From the NCBI RefSeq assembly GCF_002093665.1, contig NZ_MRWE01000009.1, positions 66,400 through 130,399 of the forward strand: a DNA stretch of 64,000 nucleotides. Direction: 5' to 3'. A program made the position numbers and the translations under genes. The notes under the pieces are model-generated. The model had not been told where the DNA came from and searched no databases. It saw nothing but the letters and a program-made list of their open reading frames with translations. Each line of letters starts with the position of its first letter. Position 1 is the first letter of the stretch. The DNA comes from Rouxiella badensis (GTDB lineage Bacteria; Pseudomonadota; Gammaproteobacteria; Enterobacterales; Enterobacteriaceae). Of this stretch, positions 55,187 to 64,000 are shown one piece after another.

Positions 55187-55363
55187 CTACAGGGTGTTAA
55201 GAAACTCTGTTACCGCAAGCGTGATCCGGGTCATCCGCCCCGTTCTTCTTAAGCGAAATTCTGCTTAGGTATTGGCCTGGGGAAAGGCAACAAGATGTTA
55301 CATCATCATGAAAATGAAAGTTTTTTGCTTCTGCTGCTCACGTTGTTAAGAGTTAGCCAATTT

Positions 55364-55386
55364 GGTAACATAAACACCATGTTACC
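55364..55386. promoter_or_regulatory. GntR/IdnR-type inverted repeat upstream of the regulator gene
   Basis: GGTAACAT (55364-55371) and ATGTTACC (55379-55386) are perfect 8-bp arms with a 7-base spacer. They contain the ATGTTACC half-site of E. coli GntR/IdnR operators, though in the outward order. The repeat sits 27 bases before the start of the LacI-type gene, so autoregulation is likely. Confidence 0.65.
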
Positions 55387-55413
55387 CGCCCATTTTGGAC
55401 TCACAGGCACCGC

Positions 55414-56397
55414 ATGAGAAACCAGCGCGTCACACTGCAGGACATCGCGTTACTCGCCGACGTCACGAAAATGACCGTCAGCCGTTTTCTGCGTACGCCA
55501 GAAAAAGTGTCCCCTGAGACCCGCGAGCGCATCACCAAGGTCATGCAGGAAGTCGGCTTCCCGTTGGAGGAGGCTGAAAAAAAGAGCAAAAGCAAAAAGA
55601 TAGGAATTTTAGTCCCCTCTTTTAACAACCAGATTTTCTCCGATCTCCTGGCAGGAATTGAGTCCGTGACCTCGGCACAGGGCTACCAGACGCTGGTCGT
55701 CAACTACGACTACAGCAAGGATCGGGAAGAAGAGCACATCATTAACCTGCTGACCTACCGTCTCGCAGGTCTGATCCTCACCGACTCCGTGCATACCCTC
55801 AAGGCCGACAAATATCTCAATGCCGCCGATATCCCGGTCGCGCAGGTGATGGATCTCGACGACGCACACGGACGCATCGCCGTCGGTTTTGATAATTTTC
55901 AGGCCGGATTTGACATGGCGTCGGCGTTAATTGCCAGCGGCAAACAGCACGTGGTTTATTTTGGTTCGATGTCCGACCCTCGCGATATGAAACGCTACGA
56001 GGGATATCGTAAAGCCATGGAAAATAATCAGCTTACGCCGCAACACATTACCCCGAATAAGGTCTCATCGGTCTCTATCGGTGCCGGTATGCTGACCATG
56101 GCACGACAGCTTAATCCGCAGGTCAATGCCGTGCTCTGCACCAATGACGATATTGCGGTGGGCGTTTTACAAGAATGTATTAGACTGGGTATTCAGGTTC
56201 CCCAACAGATGGCTATTTCCGGCTTCCACGGACTGGATATTGGCCTGGCAACCACGCCAGCCTTAGCCAGCGTTATTACCCCGCGCTTTGAAATAGGCAA
56301 AGTGGCCGCGGAAATAATGTTAAAGAAAATCAATAAAACCCCTACAATTGAAAGAGTTGACCTGCATTATCGTATTTCTCTCGGCGGCACTATTTAA
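55414..56397 (+). CDS. LacI-family regulator, IdnR/GntR-like
   Basis: This 327-residue protein has an N-terminal LacI HTH ('VTLQDIALLADVTKMTVSRFLRTPEKVS' in part) and a periplasmic-binding-like effector domain from about 60. The body resembles E. coli IdnR and GntR ('IGILVPSFNNQIFSDLLAGIESV', 'CTNDDIAVGVL', 'SGFHGLDIG', 'LASVITPRFEIG'). The ligand is probably gluconate, a ketogluconate or the 6-phosphates. It likely controls idnO-SDR, the MFS gene and itself through the boxes described. Confidence 0.87.
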   Translation: MRNQRVTLQDIALLADVTKMTVSRFLRTPEKVSPETRERITKVMQEVGFPLEEAEKKSKSKKIGILVPSFNNQIFSDLLAGIESVTSAQGYQTLVVNYDYSKDREEEHIINLLTYRLAGLILTDSVHTLKADKYLNAADIPVAQVMDLDDAHGRIAVGFDNFQAGFDMASALIASGKQHVVYFGSMSDPRDMKRYEGYRKAMENNQLTPQHITPNKVSSVSIGAGMLTMARQLNPQVNAVLCTNDDIAVGVLQECIRLGIQVPQQMAISGFHGLDIGLATTPALASVITPRFEIGKVAAEIMLKKINKTPTIERVDLHYRISLGGTI

Positions 56398-56442
56398 TCC
56401 TTTCTCCTCAAGACTCTTGTCCCGCCAGCACGGGGCAGGATC

Positions 56443-56458
56443 ACGTTACCAGTAACAT
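56443..56458. promoter_or_regulatory. GntR/IdnR box upstream of the MFS gene
   Basis: ACGTTACCAGTAACAT matches the E. coli GntR/IdnR operator ATGTTACCCGTAACAT at 14 of 16 positions. It lies about 190 bases before the transporter start and 46 bases after the regulator stop. Confidence 0.75.
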
Positions 56459-56644
56459 CCTTTTTTAACATGATCTAACGTGACATGAGTCACAAAATAT
56501 AATGGTGGAAATGCTTTTATTAAGGCATCGCCGGATCAGGTTAATAAGAGCATTTTCTCCAATGACTTATTTAATAAACCAACCGAATTCGTGCATTAAT
56601 TCATTCCTCCGCAGGAATGCTTCTGTGTATAAACGAGGTACACC

Positions 56645-57988
56645 ATGGATAAAAAAATACCTAAAGCCCGTTGGTTACGCGTTATTACGCCAATATTAAT
56701 CGCCTGCATTATTTCCTTCATGGACCGAGTCAATATCAGCTTTGCGATGCCAGGCGGAATGGACAGTGCCTTGGGTATTTCGTCCTCAATGGCCGGACTG
56801 GCTGCGGGTATTTTCTTTATAGGTTACCTGTTCTTACAGGTTCCTGGCGGCAGCATCGCCGTACACGGCAGCGGCAGAAAATTTATTGCCTGCTCGCTCG
56901 TTGCCTGGGCCGTTATTTCCGTGCTAACCGGACTGGTCACCAATCAATACCAGCTCCTGTTCCTGCGCTTCGCCCTGGGTGTCGCCGAAGGGGGCATGCT
57001 GCCGGTGGTGTTAACCATGGTCAGCAACTGGTTTCCTGACGCAGAGCGTGGTCGTGCCAACGCCTATGTGCTGATGTTTGCCCCGATCGGTGGAATGATT
57101 ACCGCACCGTTGTCAGGTTTTATCCTCAATACCCTCGACTGGCGCTGGTTGTTTATCCTTGAAGGTCTGCTGTCGGTTGCCGTGATGCTGTTCTGGTGGT
57201 TCACCATCAGCGATCGTCCAGAAGAAGCCAAATGGCTGTCTGAGCGTGAACGTCATTATCTGATTACCGAGCTAACCCGCGAACGTGAGGCGTTGAAAGA
57301 GCTGGCACCGGTTGAGAATGCGCCGCTGAAAGAGGTATTCCGTAATAAATCTATTCTTAAACTGATTGTGATTAACTTCTTCTATCAGACCGGTATTTAC
57401 GGCTATACGCTGTGGCTGCCAACGATTCTGAAAACCCTGACCGGCGGCAATATGAGCTCGGTAGGTATGCTGGCGATTATTCCTTACGTTGGCACTATGC
57501 TGGGTATTTTGGCGATGTCGCTGCTGTCAGATAAAACCGGTAAACGTAGAATGTTCATCATCCTGCCGCTGCTGGGATTCGCCGCAAGTCTGGCGTTATC
57601 GGTTGCGTTTAAGGGCAACGTTTTCGCTTCTTACTGCTTCCTGATTTGTGCCGGTTTCTTCCTGCAGGCCGCAACCAGCGCCTTCTGGACCATTCCAGGC
57701 AAAGTCACCACCCCTGAAGTTGCGGGCCGCGCAAGGGGTGTTATCAATGGATTGGGTAATCTGGGTGGCTTCTGTGGCCCGTATCTGGTGGGTGTACTGG
57801 TAAGCCTGTATGGCCAGAGCACGGCGATTTATGCCCTGGTTGCCTCGTTGCTGATTGCCGCGCTGGTCACTGCCCTGCTGCCGAAAGAGTGTGATATTGC
57901 ACTGGTGCCGGGGGCGAAGGCTATCGCGCTGGCGGAGCATTATGCGAGGACGCGGGCTAAGTACAAAACTAATGGGGTAGCGGCTTAA
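56645..57988 (+). CDS. MFS transporter, anion:cation symporter family, probable ketogluconate importer
   Basis: This 447-residue protein has 12 helices. The ACS-family marks are 'SFMDRVNISFAMP', 'GYLFLQVPGGSIAVHGSGRKFIA' (in part), 'GVAEGGMLPVVLTMVSNWFPDAERGRANA' (in part) and 'RARGVINGLGNLGGFCGPYLVG'. This family includes the 2-ketogluconate transporter KguT, hexuronate and tartrate carriers. Placement beside gluconate dehydrogenase and an upstream GntR/IdnR box favour 2- or 5-ketogluconate uptake. The substrate call is inference. ATG 56645 follows GAGG. Confidence 0.85.
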   Translation: MDKKIPKARWLRVITPILIACIISFMDRVNISFAMPGGMDSALGISSSMAGLAAGIFFIGYLFLQVPGGSIAVHGSGRKFIACSLVAWAVISVLTGLVTNQYQLLFLRFALGVAEGGMLPVVLTMVSNWFPDAERGRANAYVLMFAPIGGMITAPLSGFILNTLDWRWLFILEGLLSVAVMLFWWFTISDRPEEAKWLSERERHYLITELTREREALKELAPVENAPLKEVFRNKSILKLIVINFFYQTGIYGYTLWLPTILKTLTGGNMSSVGMLAIIPYVGTMLGILAMSLLSDKTGKRRMFIILPLLGFAASLALSVAFKGNVFASYCFLICAGFFLQAATSAFWTIPGKVTTPEVAGRARGVINGLGNLGGFCGPYLVGVLVSLYGQSTAIYALVASLLIAALVTALLPKECDIALVPGAKAIALAEHYARTRAKYKTNGVAA

Positions 57989-58338
57989 GCTTTGTTTTAT
58001 TGCGCTGCGCGCGGCTGCTTCTGGGTCAAAAGCACGTGCCTTGCACGCTGGCCGCTGGCCCGAATCCGCCAACCAGCTTCTAAACAAAAATCGGCAACCT
58101 TGGGGTCCAATCCATGCACGGTCTAACGGCGGAATCTTGTGTTTTTCTTTATTGCCTCGGCAACTGCTCAGGGATGATGTCTTCTCTACGGCGGATTCAC
58201 ATCAAAGGAAAACATGCGGCATCTCAAATGCCCGCCGTCAGAAACCGCCCTTATTCCGGGCAGGCAACCCCAAAGGCTGAACAAGGTTTTACTTAAGAGT
58301 CCATTGGCGGGTTCAGGGCACCCGCCCACTATAACTCT
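57989..58338. other. Gap between the MFS gene and bcr
   Basis: No gene is supported in these 350 bases. The first ~100 bases are G/C-rich with a codon-like texture on the minus strand but no start or partner domain, and may be a dispersed intergenic repeat. GGCGGGT (58306-58312) and ACCCGCC (58320-58326) form a stem that may terminate bcr or the MFS gene. Confidence 0.4.
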
Positions 58339-59553
58339 CTATGAGTTTACTACCGATTCAGCAACAACCTTCGCCGGCCTGCTGGCATAAAGATAAAGCA
58401 ACACCGAGGCAATAATACAAAACGCCATCGACCCAACCATCGGCCAGGCGCTGTGCGCCGGGAACATCGACAACAGCGAACCGACCAGCGCACCGGTACC
58501 GAAACGAATAGTGCCCGCCAGCGAGGCTGCGGTACCGGCCATGTGCGGGAAGTCATCCATAATCACTGCCATCGCGTTCGAGGTCACCATCGCAATGCAG
58601 CCGACGTAACCCGCCACACCGAGCACCAGTGCCCAGAAACCCAGTCCGAAGGCGCTCACAACCAACAACCATAGCCCCATCACCAACTGAATCATCAGGC
58701 CCAAACGGAACATTTTGATAGCCCCGAGACGACGTACGTTGCGGCTGTTGAAAAAGGTCAGAATCACCAGGAACACCACGTTCAGCGCAAAATAGAAGCC
58801 GAAATGCTGAGGCGAAACGCCGTTAAGTTCGATATAAACAAACGGACCGGCGCTGAGGAACGAGAACATCCCGGCGAAGGAAAATCCGCTCGCCAACATG
58901 TAGCTCAGCACACGCTTATGGCGGAACAGCGACGCAAAGTTACCCAGGCTGGTGCGCATATGAAAACGCTGCCTGCGCTCTTTGGGGAGCGTTTCTTTAA
59001 TAAACACCCCGACCAGGACCGCCGCGATCAGCGCAGCAATGGCCATCGCCCAGAAGATGGCATGCCAGCTGAACCACAGCATCAGCGCGCCACCCAGCAT
59101 TGGTGCTAGCAAAGGCGCGACCGTCATCACCAGCACCACGAAGGACATCATTCGCGAGAATTCGTCCTTCGTGAACATATCGCGCATCAATGCGTTTATC
59201 ACTACGCTCGCCGCCGCAGCCGACAGGCCATGAAGGAAACGCATGTTCACCAGTTGATGAACGGAATCAGATAACGCGCAGGCGGCAGCGGCAATAGCAA
59301 ATACCAGCACGCCCCAGAAGATAACCGGCTTGCGACCCAGACTGTCGGCCATCGGTCCATAGAACAGCTGACCGATAGCAAAACCTAATACATAAGCACT
59401 CAGCGTCATCTGCACGCTGCCCGCTGAAACGCCAAACTCTTGAGCGATCATCGGCATGCTGGGTAGATACATGTCGATAGCCAACGGCATCAACATCGAC
59501 AACAATCCCAATATCAAGATTAAACCTAAATGGGATGTCCGGGTCTCTTGCAC
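58339..59553 (-). CDS. bcr: Bcr/CflA-family multidrug efflux transporter
   Basis: This 404-residue MFS drug antiporter has 12 helices. '[53 protein letters not shown]' (quoted in part) carries the motif A loop, and '[16 protein letters not shown]' follows. In E. coli Bcr exports bicyclomycin, sulfonamides and dipeptides. The bcr-rsuA order matches E. coli, marking the right edge of the island. Confidence 0.92.
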   Translation of the reverse strand: MQETRTSHLGLILILGLLSMLMPLAIDMYLPSMPMIAQEFGVSAGSVQMTLSAYVLGFAIGQLFYGPMADSLGRKPVIFWGVLVFAIAAAACALSDSVHQLVNMRFLHGLSAAAASVVINALMRDMFTKDEFSRMMSFVVLVMTVAPLLAPMLGGALMLWFSWHAIFWAMAIAALIAAVLVGVFIKETLPKERRQRFHMRTSLGNFASLFRHKRVLSYMLASGFSFAGMFSFLSAGPFVYIELNGVSPQHFGFYFALNVVFLVILTFFNSRNVRRLGAIKMFRLGLMIQLVMGLWLLVVSAFGLGFWALVLGVAGYVGCIAMVTSNAMAVIMDDFPHMAGTAASLAGTIRFGTGALVGSLLSMFPAHSAWPMVGSMAFCIIASVLLYLYASRPAKVVAESVVNS

Positions 59554-59594
59554 TCTTTGTAACTCCTGATTAAACGACGAGTAAAATTTTTGGT

Positions 59595-60299
59595 TTAACG
59601 TGGCACGACAACTGAAGCGATTTCTTCTTCGGTGAGCGGACGGTATTCGCCAGGCTCTAAATCTTCGTCCATCACAATCTCGCCAATACGTTCACGATGC
59701 AGCTCAACCACACGGTTGCCCACCGCAGCGAACATACGCTTCACCTGATGGTAACGGCCTTCACTGATTGTCAGACGCACCACGCGATCGCTCACCTGTT
59801 CCAGTACCGCAGGTTTGGTCAGTGAGTCTTCGTTATGCAGTTGAACACCGGCGGTAAACTGCTCGGCGGTATCGTCGGCCAGCGGATGCTCCAGCGTGAC
59901 CAGATAGGTCTTCTCACAGTGATGCTTCGGCGAGGTGATGCGGTGCGACCACTGTCCGTCGTCGGTCATCAGCACCAGACCGGTGGTGTCAATGTCGAGA
60001 CGGCCCGCAGCGTGCAGCTTGTAGGCGACCGGTTCTTCGAGGAAGTAAAGCACGGTTGGATGATCAGGGTCGTCGGTCGAACAGACGTAACCCTGTGGCT
60101 TGTTGAGCATAAAGTAACGATGACCGGTGATCTGCTCCAGCACGTTGCCGTCAAACTCAACGGACATCTCCGGGGTCAGTTTAAATGCCCCGGTCTTGAC
60201 CACTTCACCGTCTACGGTAACGCGCTTTGCACGCAGTTCGCGCGCCACTAACGCACGGCTCACACCTAACTGTTGTGATAAAAACTTGTCCAATCGCAT
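59595..60299 (-). CDS. rsuA: 16S rRNA pseudouridine(516) synthase
   Basis: This 234-residue protein has an N-terminal S4 RNA-binding domain (1-~50, '[18 protein letters not shown]') and an RsuA-type catalytic domain with aspartate D102 in '[12 protein letters not shown]'. It makes pseudouridine 516 in 16S rRNA. Same strand and spacing to bcr as in E. coli. Confidence 0.95.
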   Translation of the reverse strand: MRLDKFLSQQLGVSRALVARELRAKRVTVDGEVVKTGAFKLTPEMSVEFDGNVLEQITGHRYFMLNKPQGYVCSTDDPDHPTVLYFLEEPVAYKLHAAGRLDIDTTGLVLMTDDGQWSHRITSPKHHCEKTYLVTLEHPLADDTAEQFTAGVQLHNEDSLTKPAVLEQVSDRVVRLTISEGRYHQVKRMFAAVGNRVVELHRERIGEIVMDEDLEPGEYRPLTEEEIASVVVPR

Positions 60300-60637
60300 T
60301 GAATCTACTCAGCCTTTCCTGGCGAACGTTTTCTGCTCGCACTTTGATAAAACACAACACCCCGCCACCGCATAATTCTGCGACAGCAGGGTGATGAAAT
60401 GGTGATATGTAATAATTTCTAAAGGTTATTATTACTTTGCGGAGGTAAAACCGGCAGCCGAGCCGCCTTTAAGAGACGATATTATAGCGGGGCTTCTCCC
60501 GCCTTGTCGCGTCAATCTGTAAAAGTTAGCAGACTAAATTTTAACGCAACGTGATTGACCCTCGGTTCGCCTTCCGCGACGATTGTTGGCATACTGAAAT
60601 CAGGTCCCTCTCCCCCACAGAACGTTTCGGAAATGTC
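60300..60637. other. Divergent rsuA-radD promoter region
   Basis: No gene is visible. GTAATAAT (60409-60416) and ATTATTAC (60428-60435) form an 8-bp stem. The rest should hold both promoters. Confidence 0.5.
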
Positions 60638-62407
60638 ATGCAAGCTCTCCCATTTACCCTCCGCCCCTATCAGCAAGAAGCCGTAGACGCTACGCTGCAG
60701 CATTTTCGCCAACGCGACGAGCCTGCGGTGATCGTCCTGCCAACCGGCGCAGGAAAAAGTCTGGTGATTGCCGAACTGGCCAGGGTCGCGCGGGGCCGCG
60801 TGCTAGTACTGGCGCACGTCAAGGAACTGGTCGCGCAGAACCACGCTAAATACCTTTCGTACGGGCTTGAAGCCGACATTTACGCCGCAGGGCTTAACAT
60901 CAAGCAGAGTCAGGGCAAGGTGGTCTTCGGTAGCGTTCAGTCGGTGGCACCTAACCTCGACAAGTTCGACAACGCGTTTTCGCTGCTGATTATCGACGAA
61001 TGCCACCGTATCAGCGACGATGACAACAGCCAGTATCAGCAAATCATTGCCCACCTGCGCACCCAAAATCCGCGCCTGCGCCTTCTTGGCCTGACCGCGA
61101 CCCCGTATCGGCTGGGTAAGGGCTGGATTTATCAGTATCACTATCAGGGCATGGTGCGCGGCGATGAGAAAAGCCTGTTCCGCGACTGTATCTATGAGCT
61201 GCCGCTGCGCTACATGATAAAGAATCAGTTCCTGGTGCCGCCAGAGCGCCTCGACATGCCGGTGGTACAGTACGACTTCAGCCGTCTTCAGCCCAACAGT
61301 AGCGGGCTGTTCGCCGAGGCAGACCTCAATGACGAGCTGCGTCGACAGGCGCGAATCACGCCGCACATCGTCAATCAAATCATCGACTTCGCCAAAGATA
61401 GAAGAGGCGTAATGGTTTTCTGCTCGACGGTAGAGCACGCAGGCGAGGTGTTCAAACTGCTCCCTGCCGGTGAAGCGGCATTGGTCAGCGCACAAACCAC
61501 GGCACAGGACCGAGACCGGTTGATCGATGACTTCAAACAGCAACGGTTGCGCTACCTGGTAAACGTTTCGGTGCTGACCACCGGTTTTGACGCACCGCAC
61601 GTTGATTTGATTGCCATTTTGCGCCCGACCGAGTCCGTGAGCCTGTATCAGCAAATCGTAGGACGCGGCCTGCGACTCGCGCCGGACAAGACCGACTGCC
61701 TGATTCTCGACTATGCCGGTAATCCGCACGACCTGTTCACGCCCGAAGTCGGCAGCCATAAACCGGCCAGTGACAACAAACCGGTGCAGGTATTTTGCCC
61801 AGCCTGCGGCTTTGCCAATATCTTCTGGGGCAAAACTACCGCCGATGGCACGATTATCGAGCACTTTGGCCGCCGCTGTCAGGGCATCCTCGAAGACGAT
61901 GACGACAACCGCGAACAGTGCGACTTCCGCTTTCGCTTTAAGAGCTGCCCGCACTGCGGGGCAGAAAACGATATTGCTGCCCGCCGCTGTCATCAGTGCC
62001 AGGAAGTGCTGGTCGATCCCGATGACATGCTCAAGGCCGCGCAGAAGCTAAAAGATGCGCTGGTGCTGCGCTGCGGCGGCATGAATCTGGAGAGCGGTAA
62101 AGACGATAAAGGCGAGTGGCTGAAAATCACCTACTACGACGAGGACGGCGCGAGCGCCAGCGAACGTTATCGCCTGCAAACCCCGGCGCAGCGCACGGCT
62201 TTTTTACACAACTTTATGCGCCCGCATCAGCGCGCACCGGGCATTGAGCTGGTGTGGCACACCGCCGCCGATATCATCGCCCAGCAGGCGCTGCTCCGGC
62301 ATCCCGATTTTGTTGTCGCAAGGATGAAAGGCCGGTTCTGGCAAATTCGCGAGAAAATCTTCGATTATCAGGGCCGTTTCCGCCGCGCCTACGAGCTGCG
62401 GGGCTAG
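60638..62407 (+). CDS. radD: RadD (YejH), superfamily 2 DNA-repair ATPase
   Basis: This 589-residue SF2 helicase-like protein has Walker A 'LPTGAGKS', DECH box '[10 protein letters not shown]', 'LTATP' and motif VI '[11 protein letters not shown]'. Zinc-binding CPAC, RRCQG, CPHC and RRCHQC cysteines lie in the C-terminal third. In E. coli RadD takes part in RecA-mediated recombination and double-strand-break repair. ATG 60638 gives the E. coli-like start ([15 protein letters not shown]); the upstream in-frame extension has no similarity. Confidence 0.95.
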   Translation: MQALPFTLRPYQQEAVDATLQHFRQRDEPAVIVLPTGAGKSLVIAELARVARGRVLVLAHVKELVAQNHAKYLSYGLEADIYAAGLNIKQSQGKVVFGSVQSVAPNLDKFDNAFSLLIIDECHRISDDDNSQYQQIIAHLRTQNPRLRLLGLTATPYRLGKGWIYQYHYQGMVRGDEKSLFRDCIYELPLRYMIKNQFLVPPERLDMPVVQYDFSRLQPNSSGLFAEADLNDELRRQARITPHIVNQIIDFAKDRRGVMVFCSTVEHAGEVFKLLPAGEAALVSAQTTAQDRDRLIDDFKQQRLRYLVNVSVLTTGFDAPHVDLIAILRPTESVSLYQQIVGRGLRLAPDKTDCLILDYAGNPHDLFTPEVGSHKPASDNKPVQVFCPACGFANIFWGKTTADGTIIEHFGRRCQGILEDDDDNREQCDFRFRFKSCPHCGAENDIAARRCHQCQEVLVDPDDMLKAAQKLKDALVLRCGGMNLESGKDDKGEWLKITYYDEDGASASERYRLQTPAQRTAFLHNFMRPHQRAPGIELVWHTAADIIAQQALLRHPDFVVARMKGRFWQIREKIFDYQGRFRRAYELRG

Positions 62408-62414
62408 CGGTTTA

Positions 62415-62554
62415 AGGCACGATCAGGGATTAATCATTTGCTGTACGGGCAATACTTCGGTAACATACCGCCCGCTTTCGCCATGCGCGAAGCGAAGATC
62501 TATCACCTGTTGCTGGGTCGCCTGTAACAGTAATTTTCTTTTAAGAGAAAAATC
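62415..62554 (+). promoter_or_regulatory. rplY leader, probable L25 autoregulatory region
   Basis: The 140 bases between radD and rplY contain the transcribed leader. In E. coli and relatives L25 represses its own mRNA through a leader structure. Here 'GCTTTCGCCATGCGCGAAGC' (62472-62491) can fold into a stem, and AAGAG precedes the start. The exact fold was not computed. Confidence 0.5.
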
Positions 62555-62839
62555 ATGACTACTATTAATGCACAAGTACGTACTGCGCAGGGTAAGGGTG
62601 CGAGCCGCCGCCTGCGCGCAGCAAACAAATTCCCAGCTATCGTTTACGGTGGCTCTGCTGAACCTATCTCTATCGAGTTGGAACATGACTCTGTAAAGAA
62701 CCAGGAACTGAAAGCGGAATTTTACAGCGAAGTAATTACTCTGGTTATCGACGGTAAAGAAACCAAAGTTAAAGTTCAAGCTGTACAGCGTCACCCGTTC
62801 AAGCCAAAACTGGCTCACATCGACTTCGTTCGCGTTTAA
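62555..62839 (+). CDS. rplY: 50S ribosomal protein L25
   Basis: This 94-residue short-form L25 matches E. coli ('[31 protein letters not shown]' in part, ending 'HIDFVRV'). It binds 5S rRNA. It is the minimal form without the CTC C-terminal domain, as in enteric bacteria. Confidence 0.97.
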   Translation: MTTINAQVRTAQGKGASRRLRAANKFPAIVYGGSAEPISIELEHDSVKNQELKAEFYSEVITLVIDGKETKVKVQAVQRHPFKPKLAHIDFVRV

Positions 62840-62886
62840 TCGCTAACTGAGTAGATGCGCATAGGGACGCCTAAGCGAGAACAATA

Positions 62887-62914
62887 AAAAACGCCGCATT
62901 ATGCGGCGTTTTTT
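62887..62914. terminator. Bidirectional terminator between rplY and yejK
   Basis: AAAACGCCGCAT / ATGCGGCGTTTT is a perfect stem with A and T runs on both sides. Confidence 0.93.
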
Positions 62915-62935
62915 ATTGGCTGAAATCTGGGGGGT

Positions 62936-63946
62936 TTAGCTGTTACCGCTGCCTGAGCGGCGCTGCAGCTGGTCGCGCAGATTTGGCGGTGTCCCTTTGA
63001 TAGTCAGCGTATCGGTTGCCGGATCCCAGAAAATACGTTCTCCCATCAGCAGCGCGTCGAAGTTGATGCTCAACCCGCCACCGCTGCCGGCAAACTTCGT
63101 TAACTGACGCAGCGTGCTGCGGTCCGCCGGAAAACTCTCTTCCAGCTCGTAACCCTGTTCGGTCGAAAACTGCTTGAAGTCCTTATCGCCTAAAGGCGGT
63201 AATTCCTGCGCCAGCTCCTGCAAGGCAATCTCTTCGCCCGCCTGCAGCTGGTCGTTGCAGTAGGTATACACCTGCTGGCGATAGTTTTGACGCTCGTTTT
63301 TATCGAGCTGAGCTTCTGCACAATAATCATCAACCGCCTGCAACAGCCCACGGTTCTGTGCCTTAGTGTCCAGCCCTTCCGATGCGCCCAGGAAATCCAT
63401 GAAGAAATCCGAGACTTTGCGTCCAACTCTGCCTTTGAGGAAGGTCAGATAACGGGTGGATTCCGGGTTAGTTTCCCACTCGGTCAAATCGATACGCGCC
63501 ACAATGTCGGCGTGATTGATATCCAGATAATGAATGCTGCTGACGTCAAGCTGCTCGTTCACGCGCATGCTGCTGCGGCTGGTCAATACGGCGACCAGCA
63601 GATACTCGACCGCCAGAAAACGGTAGTGGCAAAACAGCACCACGCCGCCTTCGGCAAAGGGATACTTCGCCAGCTCGTCGCGCAGACGACCGGTTGCCGC
63701 ACGACTGAACCCCAGAAAGTCTTCGTCACCCTTGCGGCATGTGCGCAGTGCGGCAGCCAGCTCGCTCTCTTCGTTAAACAGACCATAAGCCTTGCTCTTG
63801 GCGCTGTAAACGCGATGCAGCTCGGCCATCATCTCCTCTACCGCCGCATTCGGGGTTAAAAGGGTATCGCGCAGCACAACATCCAGCGTTTGCTCGTCGC
63901 GTTTGTTCAACTGGTGCAGAGCAATCTGCTCGATATCCAGACTCAT
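62936..63946 (-). CDS. yejK: Nucleoid-associated protein YejK (NdpA)
   Basis: This 336-residue member of the 37-kDa nucleoid-associated protein family matches E. coli YejK ('[27 protein letters not shown]' in part, '[25 protein letters not shown]'). It binds DNA and interacts with topoisomerases. AGGAGA precedes the start at 63946. In E. coli yejL is divergent; here the window ends before any yejL start, and 63947-64000 holds only promoter sequence. Confidence 0.95.
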   Translation of the reverse strand: MSLDIEQIALHQLNKRDEQTLDVVLRDTLLTPNAAVEEMMAELHRVYSAKSKAYGLFNEESELAAALRTCRKGDEDFLGFSRAATGRLRDELAKYPFAEGGVVLFCHYRFLAVEYLLVAVLTSRSSMRVNEQLDVSSIHYLDINHADIVARIDLTEWETNPESTRYLTFLKGRVGRKVSDFFMDFLGASEGLDTKAQNRGLLQAVDDYCAEAQLDKNERQNYRQQVYTYCNDQLQAGEEIALQELAQELPPLGDKDFKQFSTEQGYELEESFPADRSTLRQLTKFAGSGGGLSINFDALLMGERIFWDPATDTLTIKGTPPNLRDQLQRRSGSGNS

Positions 63947-64000
63947 GTGACTTTCTCCTGTTCGTTTAGGGGGTTCCCCTGCGCCGCGTATTCCAACACC

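Larger units (their letters stand above)
55083..55413. other. Regulatory region between idnO and the IdnR-like gene
   Basis: Apart from the CRP site and inverted repeat listed separately, there are single GTTACC half-sites at 55085-55090 and about 55209-55214, and ATGTTACA at about 55294. This density suggests control of both divergent units by the adjacent LacI-type regulator. Confidence 0.6.

Noticed and set aside
60803-61993. A 396-codon open frame on the minus strand inside radD
   Set aside because: It lies wholly antisense to a well-conserved gene, has no recognisable domain, and is explained by the codon pattern of radD.
1-64000. tRNA, rRNA, insertion sequences, prophage or CRISPR arrays
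   Set aside because: I found no transposase or integrase frame, no regularly spaced repeat, and no recognisable tRNA or rRNA sequence by eye.

Overview
The window is a chromosomal segment of a member of the Enterobacterales. The core genes (sbcB, plaP, puuA/puuD, lysP-yeiE-yeiH-nfo, fruBKA, setB-yeiW-yeiP-yeiQ-yeiR-lpxT-mepS, yejABEF-yejG, bcr-rsuA-radD-rplY-yejK) closely match Escherichia coli proteins and keep much of the E. coli 48-49 min order. The accessory genes (GH18 chitinase, three-subunit membrane gluconate dehydrogenase, MesX/MesD) suggest a non-Escherichia genus, for example in Yersiniaceae or a related family such as Rahnella, Ewingella, Rouxiella or Serratia. That genus guess is inference. 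I see no rRNA, tRNA, insertion sequence, prophage or CRISPR array.

Layout. 1-5.4 kb is accessory. It holds an AT-rich non-coding stretch, a tight three-gene cassette (GNAT acyltransferase, LPCAT/AUP1-like acyltransferase, HAD-IB phosphatase), a divergent HxlR regulator/qorB pair with a perfect palindromic operator, and two fused gene relics (lrp-like and ctlX-like). 5.4-11.8 kb carries a secreted chitinase with PKD and chitin-binding modules, an orphan extradiol dioxygenase, yajD between structured DNA elements, a mesX-mesD pair for folate-independent methionine synthesis, and an alcohol dehydrogenase relic that still has its terminator. 11.8-18.4 kb holds a small chorismate mutase, sbcB, and polyamine genes (plaP with an overlapping YoeI-like leader frame, puuA divergent from puuD). 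18.7-23.3 kb has two incomplete ABC importers: a sugar-type ATPase/permease pair without a binding protein, and a FecCD/FecE-type pair with a Fur box.

23.4-49.1 kb is mainly backbone: lysine uptake, DNA repair, the fructose PTS operon under two Cra sites, sugar efflux, an EF-P paralogue, a zinc GTPase, lipid A phosphorylation, peptidoglycan hydrolysis and the YejABEF peptide importer. Accessory insertions include a DUF1275 membrane protein, an UxuR-like regulator and a LysR/tautomerase pair. 49.1-58.3 kb is an apparent insertion between yejG and bcr. It holds a membrane-bound gluconate dehydrogenase (gamma, FAD and cytochrome c subunits), two SDR reductases including an IdnO orthologue, an IdnR/GntR-type LacI regulator, and an MFS carrier resembling ketogluconate transporters. 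GntR/IdnR-like boxes and a CRP site lie between these genes. Together they suggest periplasmic oxidation of gluconate followed by uptake and reduction of ketogluconates. Backbone resumes from bcr to yejK at the right edge.

The observations most worth a second look are the GNAT-LPLAT-HAD cassette, the extended YoeI-like leader overlapping plaP, the mesXD pair with its unexplained upstream DNA, and the ketogluconate island with its operators.
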